This document shows, piece by piece, positions 8,720 to 17,026 of a stretch of 64,000 nt of DNA. How positions within the stretch are numbered: position 1 is the stretch's first letter; each line of letters opens with the position of its first letter. Both the position numbers and the translations under genes were made by a program. This DNA is from Methanospirillum lacunae (GTDB lineage Archaea; Halobacteriota; Methanomicrobia; Methanomicrobiales; Methanospirillaceae), in NCBI RefSeq assembly GCF_003173355.1, contig NZ_QGMY01000008.1:186001-250000 (forward strand), given 5' to 3'. The notes under the pieces were generated by a model that searched no databases, was not told the DNA's origin, and worked only from the letters and a program-made list of their open reading frames with translations.

Positions 8720-9212
8720 CCGTATCAGCCCATGTCTCAAGTCCGGCCCTGATAGTATCACTCTCGTAACTGGAGAGCGAGATACTGTCCCGCTTGAAAG
8801 TGACTGTATAGAGTTCCCCGTTGCTGTTATGAGCCTTGATTGTGCAGCTGAATGAGTCCCCTGATGAGTCATGGGAAGCAGTCACTCCGGTCCCCATTCC
8901 GGTAGTGATTGCAGAATTTCCCGTGATCTGGGTGACAGCAGTGTTTACTGCAGCCATTGACGGTCCTCTCACCGGAATGGTTCCTACAGTCTTTGCCTCT
9001 GCATTCTCATAGACAATGGTTGCAGCATACGCTTCCTTTGATTTTTCAACTGCAGGTTTTGCAGCTCCTGCCGATTCATAGGCCGTACATCCCCACGGAT
9101 TGTTCTCCAGGATATCCTGGATTAGTGCACTGAATGTTGCATAATCTGCAATAGGAGCAGCAAGGCTCCGTGTTGCAGACTTGACAACACTTTTCTCTGT
9201 AAAATCTCCCAT
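8703..9212 (-). CDS. uncharacterised protein, first gene of a three-gene unit
   Basis: A 169-residue protein starting at the ATG at 9212, which has a GGGGA ribosome site; an upstream GTG at 9242 is possible. It reads ILENNPWGCTAYESAGAAKP, then a helical stretch (VEKSKEAYAATIVYENAEAK), a Gly/Thr-rich middle and strands ELYTVTFKRDSISLSSYESD. No signal peptide or membrane helix. The sequence is well behaved and probably conserved in related methanogens, but I cannot name a family. It is followed at once by a gene for a secreted protein and a small hypothetical gene. Confidence 0.6.
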   Translation of the reverse strand: MGDFTEKSVVKSATRSLAAPIADYATFSALIQDILENNPWGCTAYESAGAAKPAVEKSKEAYAATIVYENAEAKTVGTIPVRGPSMAAVNTAVTQITGNSAITTGMGTGVTASHDSSGDSFSCTIKAHNSNGELYTVTFKRDSISLSSYESDTIRAGLETWADTVAILA

Positions 9213-9242
9213 CGTTTCCCCATCGTCGCAATCCTGCGACAC

Positions 9243-9619
9243 TATTCCATTTGATCACTGATCTTAATATCTTCAGGGAGGGTTCATTTTCACGGACTAT
9301 TCATCGCTTATTTGTAGAACGTGCAGAGAAGAGGAGCACACTTAATGATCGGGGTGATTATTATCGGTAAAAATCCGTTCTATGAGTTAGTGTTCCATGT
9401 ATAGTATGGGTATCCATGCGTATCTGATGAGATCATGTTTCGGCAATAGTGATCTATAAAGAAATAAAGTTTGTGCTTTTTAGTTGACAAATTAGCCACA
9501 ATATTTTAAAAGATATTGAGATTACCATCATTTTACTACTGAATGATCACGGACCAACGGTGATAATATTGCGTGAATTCTGGTAGTTTCGGTGATCGCA
9601 TGAAGAGAAGAGGTGATTA
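9243..9619. other. intergenic region, no gene seen
   Basis: About 375 bases that separate the minus-strand hypothetical genes from the plus-strand accessory element. AT-rich tracts near 9470-9530 (TTTTAAAAGATATTG) could serve as promoters for the small gene at 9620. No repeats, RNA gene or coding frame are convincing. Confidence 0.4.
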
Positions 9620-9826
9620 ATGAATAGAGAAATCTCCCCGTCCAATCGAATCGCGTGGCTGCTGATCCAGGAGGGGAGTAATCATGGTTTCTCGTCTGGC
9701 TGTTTAAGTATATCCATTCTTCTGAATTGGAATTGGTCAGGGATGACTGAACGGATCTTCAAAATCGGTAATCTGACCTGTCAGGTTCCCGGCCTTGGTG
9801 GAGGTGTTGATGAAGTCGTGTGTTGA
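9620..9826 (+). CDS. small hypothetical protein at the head of the accessory element
   Basis: A 68-residue frame whose ATG at 9620 follows GAGGTGATTA, an almost perfect match to the archaeal anti-Shine-Dalgarno sequence; this is the main support. The peptide (MNREISPSNRIAWLLIQEGS and onward) has no recognised domain. Its 3' end overlaps the next gene by 17 bases, a sign of translational coupling. It could instead be a leader peptide for the downstream nuclease-like gene. Confidence 0.45.
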   Translation: MNREISPSNRIAWLLIQEGSNHGFSSGCLSISILLNWNWSGMTERIFKIGNLTCQVPGLGGGVDEVVC

Positions 9827-10160
9827 GTACCATACACGGCGGACTGCAACCCATGCAGCAAAATCAGTTCTGGAAGAGGAGGGATATGAGGTCAGGGTTC
9901 TTTCCCGTCCTGAAAAAAAGCCCGGGACAATCACTCTCATTGCCTGGAACAGGTTCGGACCGCTGTTTATCTGTGTCAGATCCTATCGGAGCCGGTATCA
10001 TCATTGTGAAGATATTGTAGTTCTCTCAAGTCTGCAAGGTTCTGGCAGATATCCAGGTTCTATTCAGTATTGGGTGAGATATCAGGGAGGCTGGATTAGG
10101 TACGCGATCTGTGAAGGCGGAGCGGTCAGAGTGGGGAGCCAGGATGATGTCAGGCTCTGA
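9810..10160 (+). CDS. small protein of possible PD-(D/E)XK-like fold
   Basis: A 116-residue protein beginning at the ATG at 9810, which is preceded by GGAGGTG four bases upstream; the open frame to 9795 is less likely. The layout is a basic helix (RRTATHAAKSVLEEEGYEVR), then strands TITLIAWNRFGPLFICVRSY. It recalls small archaeal Holliday-resolvase or restriction-like proteins with the pattern helix, acidic strand, and strand with a basic residue. The usual Asp before IAW is replaced (TLIAW), so a catalytic nuclease is not secure. It lies just before the primase-helicase gene on the same strand and is probably part of the same mobile or replicative element. Fold assignment is tentative. Confidence 0.55.
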   Translation: MKSCVEYHTRRTATHAAKSVLEEEGYEVRVLSRPEKKPGTITLIAWNRFGPLFICVRSYRSRYHHCEDIVVLSSLQGSGRYPGSIQYWVRYQGGWIRYAICEGGAVRVGSQDDVRL

Positions 10161-10222
10161 CATAATCAGGCTAATTGCCTGGATAGTGGCTGAACATGCA
10201 GATTTGATCGTCTGGGGCTGTT

Positions 10223-13200
10223 ATGATCGATGATGTCGGTCTTGCAGGCGTTTTAGCCGGGATACAACTCCTTATCTCTCCAGGATCGGTATTTGAGATC
10301 AGGAGTATTGGCTCTGATGGGATCGGATCAGGGTATTACAACGATCCTGAGAAGGCTGCCGGTGATGTACTCGCTCTTGAACAGGATCTCCATATATCAG
10401 GGATATATCTCACCCTGAACGAAGTCAATCCTGTTCTGCTTGCACGTCGGGCAAACAGGATCAAGACCAGGCTTGGCAGAACTGATGCAACGACTGCTGA
10501 TGCAGACATCATCAGAAGACGATGGCTGCCGGTTGACATCGATCCGGTCAGGATTTCCGGTGTATCCTCGTCTGACACTGAGCATAATGAGGCTCTCGCT
10601 CTTGCAGAGTCAGTAAAAGCATTTTTGTCAGAGCTGGGCTGGCCCGATCCTATCCTCGCAGATTCTGGAAACGGGGCTCATCTGCTCTATTCCATCGATC
10701 TCCAGAATGATGATACAAGCCGTGATCTGGTTAAATCAATCCTTGAACTTCTTGATTTCAAGTTTTCAACATCTACCTGTAGAATCGATACAGCCAACTT
10801 CAATGCAGGGCGTATCTGGAAGGTATACGGAACCTATGCCCGGAAAGGGGATAATATAGCAGAGAGACCCCACCGGAGATCGCGGATTATCACTGTTCCT
10901 GCTCAGTTGAGTTTTGTCACTCTTGATCAGATGCAGAGTCTTGCCGATATCCTGCCACATGCCGGAGAATCGGTTGATTTAGATGGCACAACTAATGGTC
11001 ATTCCACCGGGATGAGATCGCTGTTCAGTCTCGGTGCATGGCTTACGTCTCATAACCTTGCTGCCACTGCCAAACCATACAAAGGTGGCATCCTCTATTC
11101 GTTTGAGCAGTGTCCGTTCTCACATGCCCACAAAGACGGGGCATTTGCTATTCAGTTTGCGAACGGAGCCATATTTGCAGGTTGTCATCATGATTCATGT
11201 GGTGGTGGCAGACAGCGTTGGCCTGAACTTCGTGCCCTGTTTGGGGCATCAAAGCCTGATAGTGAGACACGCCTCGCACGCTTGCGTTCTGAGCGGATAC
11301 GGGCGAAATATGCAGCAGAACATGAAGATGATGAGAGTTCGTCGAACCGGGCATTGCTCAGGTGTTCACCCTCGAATAAACCCGTTTCTCCTGCTTCTTC
11401 TCATTCTGAAGTTGATGGAGATTCTGATGCTGCTAGAGATTCTGATGTCGATCATACAGATACGTGTTCAGGTGATGGTGATGAATCTTCATCTGATGAC
11501 CCGGTTCTGTATCGTTCCAGGGAGATTCTTGCTCATGGCGACCCCCTGAAGATGATGCTTGAGACATTTGCCCGGTTTCATGAAGGTGATCAGACTGTTG
11601 CCGAATGTTTTGTTCATTCTCTGGCTTCCCGCTCGGTAATCAACAGTAAAGGACTGCATGTCTCAATCACCGGTGAATCAGGGAAAGGAAAGTCCCATGC
11701 CGTTGAAACAATGAAGTCACTGATTCCCCAGGAATTTCGTCTTGATGGACGAATGAGTGATAAAGCCCTCTTTTACATGGATGATCTCGTCCCAGGCACC
11801 GTAATAACGCTTGATGATGTGAGTCTTTCTGATCAGATGCAGGAGATTCTCAAGGGAGTCACAACCTCGTTTCAAAAGCCGTTTCCATACCGGACAGTGA
11901 ACACCGAGAGGAAACCGCAAATTTGTACAATTCCTGAACGATGTGTATGGTGGCTTGCCAAAGTTGAAGGGGCTGGTGATGACCAGGTCTTTAACCGGAT
12001 GTTGACCTGCTGGATCGATGATTCAGAAGAGCAGGATCAGAAGGTACTTGACCGGACCCTTGCCGGTGCTGAAGAGATACCTGATTTATCAGTGAAAACT
12101 GATGAGGATGTCCTGGTCTGCAGGCAGATCTGGAATGATCTCAGTCAGGTGTTTGTGGTAATTCCATATGCACGCCGGATCCGGTTTCAGTCGGCAGAAA
12201 ACCGCCGTAATCCTGATATGCTTCTGGATCTGATTCGCACGAATGCAGCTCTCTGCCAGCAACAGCGTGAGACGATAACGTCAGGAGAAACCGTATGTGT
12301 TGTTGCGACGGTTGAGGATTTCAACGAGGCTGCACGTCTCTTCTATATTCTGAATGGTGAGACCGGTGGTCAGGCAACCAAACTGACCCGTCGTGAGTCT
12401 GCCCTCATTGATACCATTGCCTCGTTCAATCAGCCTGAAATTACGACCTGGGATCTCCAGCAGGCAACAGGCTGGGCAAACAGTTCGATAACCAAGCTGC
12501 TTCACGGGTACCGGTCTCATGGAAAGGCATACTCCGGTATTCTTGAGAAATGTCCGGCTATTTCATTTCTTGACCGGACTGTCTCGGTGGGTGATGAAGG
12601 GTATACGGTTCTCAGGCGATCCCGGGTGTATCAGTGGGAGGTGGCTCTTTACAAGGACTGGATGAAAGGAGGTTCTGTCTGGATTGTCGGGGGCGATTCT
12701 GACGATAACAATGAGGATCCGGGTCATGATGCAGGATCATCTGTTCAGACTGATTCCAATGATACACCATCTCTATCTGAAGAGAATCCGGCTGATTGTG
12801 CTGAAGAGAGTGAGGAGGGCAAAAAACCGGAGCGTACCGGTGTTTCCCTCTCAAGTATTCATCCGCATGATTTTGTCAGAGTGCCTGGTGGGCCTGAGCG
12901 GCGAAGGTGCTCAGTCTGCGGGAAGAAGAGGGCACGGTATCAGCAACAGAGGAAGAATTGCACGGGATCTGACTCTCATCAGACACCTCTGGTACTCTGT
13001 GATTCGTGTTATTCACGGGCAGTCTCAAAAGAGGTTGCATCCCATGTCCTGCTCCCTGGCATTCTTGAAAATGCTGTATTGGTGAAGAGGTCAGTGCCAT
13101 CAGGGAAGTGTCAGTTATGCTCTATTCATCCGGCTGTCTGGTCTGATACAGAGTCAAGGATTCATTTGTGTGACTCCTGTTATCGCAGATGCAGTAAATC

Positions 13201-13240
13201 TGACAAAACAGGGCCTCCTTCTGACGGTTCTCCACCCTGA
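10223..13240 (+). CDS. primase-helicase-zinc ribbon replication protein
   Basis: A 1005-residue multidomain protein. Residues 1-260 resemble an archaeo-eukaryotic primase-like domain: VDIDPVR with Asp105 and Asp107 as possible metal ligands, LADSGNGAHLLYSI, and a region TANFNAGRIWKVYGT typical of plasmid and virus primases. Around 285-330 is a PriCT-like zinc module (CPFSHAHKDG and CHHDSCGG). A disordered acidic Ser/Asp-rich linker (about 365-435) leads to a P-loop ATPase with Walker A SITGESGKGKS near 480 and Walker B VITLDDVSL near 530. A winged-helix stretch (ITTWDLQQATGWANSSITKL) follows, then a second acidic linker and two Cys4-type ribbons (CSVCGKK with CDSC; CQLC with CDSC). It has no signal or membrane segment. 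I infer replication initiation for an integrated plasmid or virus. Confidence 0.7.
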   Translation: MIDDVGLAGVLAGIQLLISPGSVFEIRSIGSDGIGSGYYNDPEKAAGDVLALEQDLHISGIYLTLNEVNPVLLARRANRIKTRLGRTDATTADADIIRRRWLPVDIDPVRISGVSSSDTEHNEALALAESVKAFLSELGWPDPILADSGNGAHLLYSIDLQNDDTSRDLVKSILELLDFKFSTSTCRIDTANFNAGRIWKVYGTYARKGDNIAERPHRRSRIITVPAQLSFVTLDQMQSLADILPHAGESVDLDGTTNGHSTGMRSLFSLGAWLTSHNLAATAKPYKGGILYSFEQCPFSHAHKDGAFAIQFANGAIFAGCHHDSCGGGRQRWPELRALFGASKPDSETRLARLRSERIRAKYAAEHEDDESSSNRALLRCSPSNKPVSPASSHSEVDGDSDAARDSDVDHTDTCSGDGDESSSDDPVLYRSREILAHGDPLKMMLETFARFHEGDQTVAECFVHSLASRSVINSKGLHVSITGESGKGKSHAVETMKSLIPQEFRLDGRMSDKALFYMDDLVPGTVITLDDVSLSDQMQEILKGVTTSFQKPFPYRTVNTERKPQICTIPERCVWWLAKVEGAGDDQVFNRMLTCWIDDSEEQDQKVLDRTLAGAEEIPDLSVKTDEDVLVCRQIWNDLSQVFVVIPYARRIRFQSAENRRNPDMLLDLIRTNAALCQQQRETITSGETVCVVATVEDFNEAARLFYILNGETGGQATKLTRRESALIDTIASFNQPEITTWDLQQATGWANSSITKLLHGYRSHGKAYSGILEKCPAISFLDRTVSVGDEGYTVLRRSRVYQWEVALYKDWMKGGSVWIVGGDSDDNNEDPGHDAGSSVQTDSNDTPSLSEENPADCAEESEEGKKPERTGVSLSSIHPHDFVRVPGGPERRRCSVCGKKRARYQQQRKNCTGSDSHQTPLVLCDSCYSRAVSKEVASHVLLPGILENAVLVKRSVPSGKCQLCSIHPAVWSDTESRIHLCDSCYRRCSKSDKTGPPSDGSPP

Positions 13241-13292
13241 TCTGTTTAGTGGGAGGAGGACGGGAGAAATGGGGGGACTCGTTGGAGATACT

Positions 13293-13481
13293 ATGACAAG
13301 ACCAAATACACAATGGTGTTCCCGGATGGCGTGTTCACATCTTGAGCGGCGGCGGTATACCATGTCAAATGTAGGAAAGGTTCGCAGACAAAGTATCTGC
13401 GGCCTTACCGGGAGACAACCCGGTAATATGTGCTATTGTCCGATGGAAAAAGAAGAGGATATTGAGAGAGAGAGGGTCTGA
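13293..13481 (+). CDS. small Cys-rich putative zinc protein
   Basis: A 62-residue protein from the ATG at 13293, with GGAGA about five bases upstream. It reads RPNTQWCSRMACSHLERRRY and later ICGLTGRQPGNMCYC, so Cys-x3-Cys-x-His followed by Cys and Cys-x-Cys could bind one zinc. The longer open frame back to 13170 overlaps the primase gene and is less protein-like. Its stop overlaps the ATG of the next gene (TGATGG), so the two are coupled. Function unknown; a small DNA-binding or regulatory role in the element is possible. Confidence 0.55.
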   Translation: MTRPNTQWCSRMACSHLERRRYTMSNVGKVRRQSICGLTGRQPGNMCYCPMEKEEDIERERV

Positions 13482-13801
13482 TGGCGGTTTTTGTTGAGAC
13501 TATGAAACCACGTGCAGGGTTTGAACTCTGTGGGCGGATACTCATGGATAATGGGTGTCTGCTTGTGTTTATCGATGGTGTCGGGAAGTTTTCAATTCCT
13601 GAAGGGGCATTGAAGTCAGTGCTTCTCGGGCTTGGGGATGAGAGTATTTCTGGTCCTCTTTCTGGTGTAGTCAGGCGATCAGAGAGTGGGAAGGGATTAT
13701 ACTTTGATATCGGGGGGATATCATACGCTACTCCGGTTGCCCGGGCTCGTGCTGTGATGGCAGGAGAGCAGCGGAAAGGTCCGGTGAGCCGGGTCGTGTA
13801 A
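13481..13801 (+). CDS. conserved-looking hypothetical protein of the accessory element
   Basis: A 106-residue protein starting MAVFVETMKPRAGFELCGRI and continuing LLVFIDGVGKFSIPEGALKS and YFDIGGISYATPVARA. Strand-rich, with no signal peptide, no membrane helix and no recognised domain. It starts on the stop codon of the small zinc protein and is the last gene of the plus-strand unit that begins near 9620. A GC-rich repeat region follows at 13948. Confidence 0.6.
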   Translation: MAVFVETMKPRAGFELCGRILMDNGCLLVFIDGVGKFSIPEGALKSVLLGLGDESISGPLSGVVRRSESGKGLYFDIGGISYATPVARARAVMAGEQRKGPVSRVV

Positions 13802-14411
13802 AGGTTATCATCTGGAGATGTGACGTCTCCAAAATTTTCATGAGATTGCCTGATGGCTATCATCATGACCTTTTTTGTTACGTGTTGTTGTCATGGTACG
13901 TTTGTGATTCGATCCTGTATGTCTCTGAGATCCCTGATTAGATCTCTGGGCGGCAGGGCGGCGAATGTGGAGATTGGGCGGGAGGATTCCTCGTGATATA
14001 CGCTGCTTAATTGACTTGTATGTCGCTCTATGCAGGGTATTGATGATCCGGGCGGCAAGGCGGAAAACACGGGCACATGGGATAGGGATGAGATGGGGAT
14101 AGAGGTGACTGTGCATCCGGGTTTTGCCGCCCTGAGATAGTAAATAGAATAAATTAATACTATTTTTAATTATTATGGGAGATATGGGGCTGAAATGTGG
14201 GCGGCGGGTTCCCGCCCGGTGGGCGAATTGGGGAGATCTCTCCCGCCCTGCCGCCCGGAGAGAGTGCTCATGAATACCTGAAGAATTTAGATTATTCGAT
14301 GTTTTGTATGTAGTCCTCTTTATCACTTAATTTTCGAAAATATTTCATGAGAGAAGTATTTTAAAAATTAAGGAGCAGGGAGCATTAGGTTAAAAACTGG
14401 AAAAAAATAAA
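13802..14411. other. GC-rich non-coding region with repeated motifs
   Basis: About 600 bases without a convincing gene between the accessory element and a methyltransferase gene. The motif GGGCGGCAGGGCGG occurs at 13948-13961, a near copy GGGCGGCAAGGCGG at 14050-14063, and the inverted form at 14243-14256. GC clusters alternate with very AT-rich stretches (AAATTAATACTATTTTTAAT near 14151-14170). A long minus-strand frame (13838-14326) crosses these repeats but reads like a repeat artefact (runs of Arg, Ala and Pro). The region could hold a replication origin, a structured RNA or a dispersed repeat. Confidence 0.6.
14174..14264 (+). repeat. GC-rich dispersed element, copy A
   Basis: This 91-base stretch aligns with 30819-30899. 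Shared blocks in order are TATGGGAGA, TGGGCGGC, CCCGGTG, an ATT-GGG block, CTCTC, CCCTGC-GCC and GAGA-GAG. The two ends (GGGCGGC and GCCGCCC) can pair into a strong outer stem, with inner stems around CCCGCCCGGTGGGC and GGGAGATCTCTCCC. Confidence 0.6.
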
Positions 14412-15344
14412 TCACGTCTCTGCCCATACGAAATTGAATGCCCCAGATACATTCCGGGACTTGTTTACTCCAGTAAAATATTGTGCAACATACTCTTCTT
14501 TTGTAACGACCTGAATTTTGTTGAAACCGAATGTTCTCATATATTTTTCCTCTTCTCCCTTTCGAATTCCAAACTTGAATGTCTCTCCCAATCGAGACAT
14601 CTGATCCCGGAGATTCATGGCATACGCTGATTGATCAGATCCATCAATTATGTCTCCATCTATAGAATCAAAGAGAACTGCACTTCCTTGTATTGATTGA
14701 GAAACAATTGAAGAGAACAATTCCTTAACTTGTTCAGGGGGGATGTATAGAATAAGTCCTTCTAAAAGATAGAGTGTTTTTTGACGAAAATCAAAGTCGC
14801 TTCCCGTGAGCGCTGTTTTCAGTGAGGTGATGCTTAAATCAACTGGGATATAGGTAACCTGAGGGGGAAGAGAGCCAAATATCTCTTGAATTTTTGATTT
14901 CTTTCTGTTTTGAATATCAGGAAGATCAAGTTCAAAGACTCTTACCTTTGATATCCCTTCGATTCTGTACGCACGGGTATCATATCCCGCACCAATAATT
15001 ACAATCTGGGTAAATCCTTTTGAAATACTGTCTTTTACAGAATCATCAAAAAATCTTACCCGTGCGATAAGAGCATTTTTATGACCGGGGAACTGATTCT
15101 CGTAAACATCCTGCATCTCTTTAGATTTTTCAGGAGGCATCCTGGCAAGAATCTGAAGCAGGTTTGGATTTACGAATCGTATTGCGTAGGGATCGAAGCA
15201 GATTCTCTCATCAGGCTTAAAAGTAGATTCTTTTGCTCGTATTAATGCCAGGGATTCTGCAGTAATACTACCATCCCGATTATCAATCATATATTGTTCA
15301 TATTCTGATACAGTCTCCATTTGTTCTGATGATTTTTGTTTCAT
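14412..15344 (-). CDS. class I SAM-dependent methyltransferase, LCM-like (TIGR00027-type)
   Basis: A 310-residue protein of the leucine-carboxyl-methyltransferase-like family. The SAM-binding motif I is QIVIIGAGYDTRAYRIEG, followed by the acidic strand VFELDLPDIQNRKK, VTYIPVDLSI and the motif LYLLEGLILYIPPEQVKELF. The N-terminus carries the usual DNRDGSITAESLALIRA and DPYAIRFV pattern. Members methylate carboxyl groups of metabolites or are of unknown substrate; no substrate can be inferred here. The gene is isolated on the minus strand between a GC-rich repeat region and a toxin-antitoxin-like pair. An internal ATG eight codons later is also possible. Confidence 0.85.
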   Translation of the reverse strand: MKQKSSEQMETVSEYEQYMIDNRDGSITAESLALIRAKESTFKPDERICFDPYAIRFVNPNLLQILARMPPEKSKEMQDVYENQFPGHKNALIARVRFFDDSVKDSISKGFTQIVIIGAGYDTRAYRIEGISKVRVFELDLPDIQNRKKSKIQEIFGSLPPQVTYIPVDLSITSLKTALTGSDFDFRQKTLYLLEGLILYIPPEQVKELFSSIVSQSIQGSAVLFDSIDGDIIDGSDQSAYAMNLRDQMSRLGETFKFGIRKGEEEKYMRTFGFNKIQVVTKEEYVAQYFTGVNKSRNVSGAFNFVWAET

Positions 15345-15678
15345 GTCGTTCTACCAATAATAATTTTGTTTCGATTCGGGGATATGAATGATCATTGATA
15401 TTTAAACAATTTTAGCGGATCAGTATTATCATATACTCAATTGTAAGTGACGAACGACAGGAGAGATCTGAAATACTGATGTTTTGAGATATTTCTTCCC
15501 GTTATTCAAGGAAAAAATGTAACAAAGAAAAAATTCATTCCCTCTCAACCAGATGTTAGGGAGCAAAAAATATTGAAATCGTTCGTTGCTATAATGGAGA
15601 TGGAAGTGTACGGAATACATTTCCTTAGGATAAATTCCTCATATAACGACAAGACGATAGAAGCATTAATTTTGACTT
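15345..15678. other. intergenic region, no gene seen
   Basis: An AT-rich stretch of about 330 bases. It contains an 8-base inverted pair, ACGAACGA at 15450-15457 and TCGTTCGT at 15579-15586, about 120 bases apart, which could be the ends of a small degraded insertion but is too short to be sure. The minus-strand frame 15429-15620 has no start signal and is not protein-like. Confidence 0.35.
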
Positions 15679-16011
15679 TTAGGTACTATCCCGGGTATAC
15701 AGAATTTTTCCAACCCGATGAATATGATCAATGAGATCAGGATTCTCGATTCGCTGGATTTGGATTAGATCTACTTTGAATGGCAAATTCAAATCATCGA
15801 TTAAGGCATTGAGATGAAGGAGATCATTTAAAGTTACATCAGCAGAATCCACTGCAATATCAATATCTGATCCATAACGATGTGAACCCATGGCACGTGA
15901 ACCAAACAAGATTACCTGATGTATATTAGGGTATGATTCGAATATTGATCTGATTCGCGATATCTGAACTTCTGATAGACCAGTTGTAGAAGAATCAGCC
16001 AACATCTGCAA
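15679..16011 (-). CDS. minimal nucleotidyltransferase, partner of HI0074-type HEPN protein
   Basis: A 110-residue MNT protein with the signature VILFGSRAMGSHRYGSDIDI, including the GS motif and the paired Asp residues, and a later acidic strand VDLIQIQRI. It overlaps the upstream HI0074-family gene by 17 bases, so both are made together. In such pairs the MNT protein modifies and neutralises the HEPN RNase; that role is inferred. Unlike the pair at 5126-5871, the HEPN gene comes first here. Confidence 0.85.
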   Translation of the reverse strand: MQMLADSSTTGLSEVQISRIRSIFESYPNIHQVILFGSRAMGSHRYGSDIDIAVDSADVTLNDLLHLNALIDDLNLPFKVDLIQIQRIENPDLIDHIHRVGKILYTRDST

Positions 16012-16411
16012 TACCTTTCATTTTACGCTCTAATGCCAATAGTGCAGGATAATAATCAGTAATAATTTTCTCTAAAATATCATCAGCGGTTTTCTCATCA
16101 TAAGTGTGTGCTGTCATATTTCTGCTTTCAATCATGTTCATCCAGGTTTCTCCATTAGATATCAGGTCCATGGAAATTGCCTGACGGATAGCATCACGAG
16201 ACCCTCTGATTTCGTGATATCCCTGATATATGGAATAATCTCTCATTAGATTCCATGAAAGTTCATACGTGAATTCAAATGATTTTATTAATCCTTGTTT
16301 CTCCATATTCGAAAGTGTCCGAGAAGAATAGAGATCAACTCCTTCCTTTAGAATTACCAGGGCTTTGTGATAATTTGTAAGTCGTTGAATATAGCGGATA
16401 TCTTTCGGCAT
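15995..16411 (-). CDS. HI0074-family HEPN protein (type VII toxin-like)
   Basis: A 138-residue all-helical protein of the HI0074 nucleotidyltransferase-partner family. Typical segments are LIKSFEFTYELSWNLMRDY, RGSRDAIRQAISMDLI and WMNMIESRNMTAHTYDE. The last contains the HEPN active-site motif R-x4-H (RNMTAH), so the RNase site is intact. An MNT gene follows with a 17-base overlap. The pair probably acts as a toxin-antitoxin or defence module. The ATG at 16411 gives the normal family length. Confidence 0.85.
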   Translation of the reverse strand: MPKDIRYIQRLTNYHKALVILKEGVDLYSSRTLSNMEKQGLIKSFEFTYELSWNLMRDYSIYQGYHEIRGSRDAIRQAISMDLISNGETWMNMIESRNMTAHTYDEKTADDILEKIITDYYPALLALERKMKGIADVG

Positions 16412-17026
16412 AATGCATCCTTTGTCTGTATGTAACTGGGTTCCGTTATTACAAAGGGTTATTCATTGTATGTTCTTTCCATTCGTTTGTTTGTGTAACA
16501 TGTGACTTAAGTCTGTGGATTTGTTCTCCAACGGATTTTATATGTGTGTGTTGAAATTTAATATCAGCTATGGTGAGTTATCTCTTTTTAGATATCGAGA
16601 CTACGGTCTTTCCGGGTGTTGTGTAGATACTCTTCGTGAACCTGAAGGAATGAGTCTAAAAAAAGTTTTGTGCAGATTTGTATAATGAAAAGTTTGAAGG
16701 TATTTATGATACTATTGTTGAATAAAGGGATTTGCTATAATTTTTAGATATGGCCACAGGATAACTTAATACTTGTTATCCATGATTGAATTGTACAATA
16801 ATCGCGACAGAAATTTTAAATATCACATTAATAAAATAATTTAAATTTAACGATATTTCTTAATATATATACCTATATTTTAGGGACAACTTTATAAATA
16901 TCTATTGAGTAATGATGTTATGTTTTTTATGTCCATAGGACATTATTACTAGAATAGACTAATCTTTGTATGATGAGTTTTCTAAATTATTATTAATTGT
17001 GTATATTCATAATGGGGCGAGTATCT
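16412..17026. other. AT-rich intergenic region
   Basis: About 600 bases that become strongly AT-rich from 16740 onward (runs such as TTAAATATCACATTAATAAAATAA). Apart from a possible exonuclease fragment at 16570-16626, I see no gene. The base change marks the left border of an AT-rich island that runs to about 19900. Confidence 0.5.
16570..16626 (+). pseudogene. possible N-terminal remnant of a DEDD exonuclease
   Basis: From the ATG at 16570 the frame reads MVSYLFLDIETTVFPGVV and stops. The core YLFLDIETT is the exonuclease I motif (DxE) of 3'-5' exonucleases of the DnaQ or PolB-like group. No downstream frame continues the match, so this is at most a remnant. Chance similarity cannot be excluded with 18 residues. 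Confidence 0.3.

Noticed and set aside
13838-14326. 162-codon minus-strand open frame in the GC-rich region
   Set aside because: It crosses the repeated motifs, so its Arg/Ala/Pro-rich text comes from the repeats; no start signal or domain is seen.
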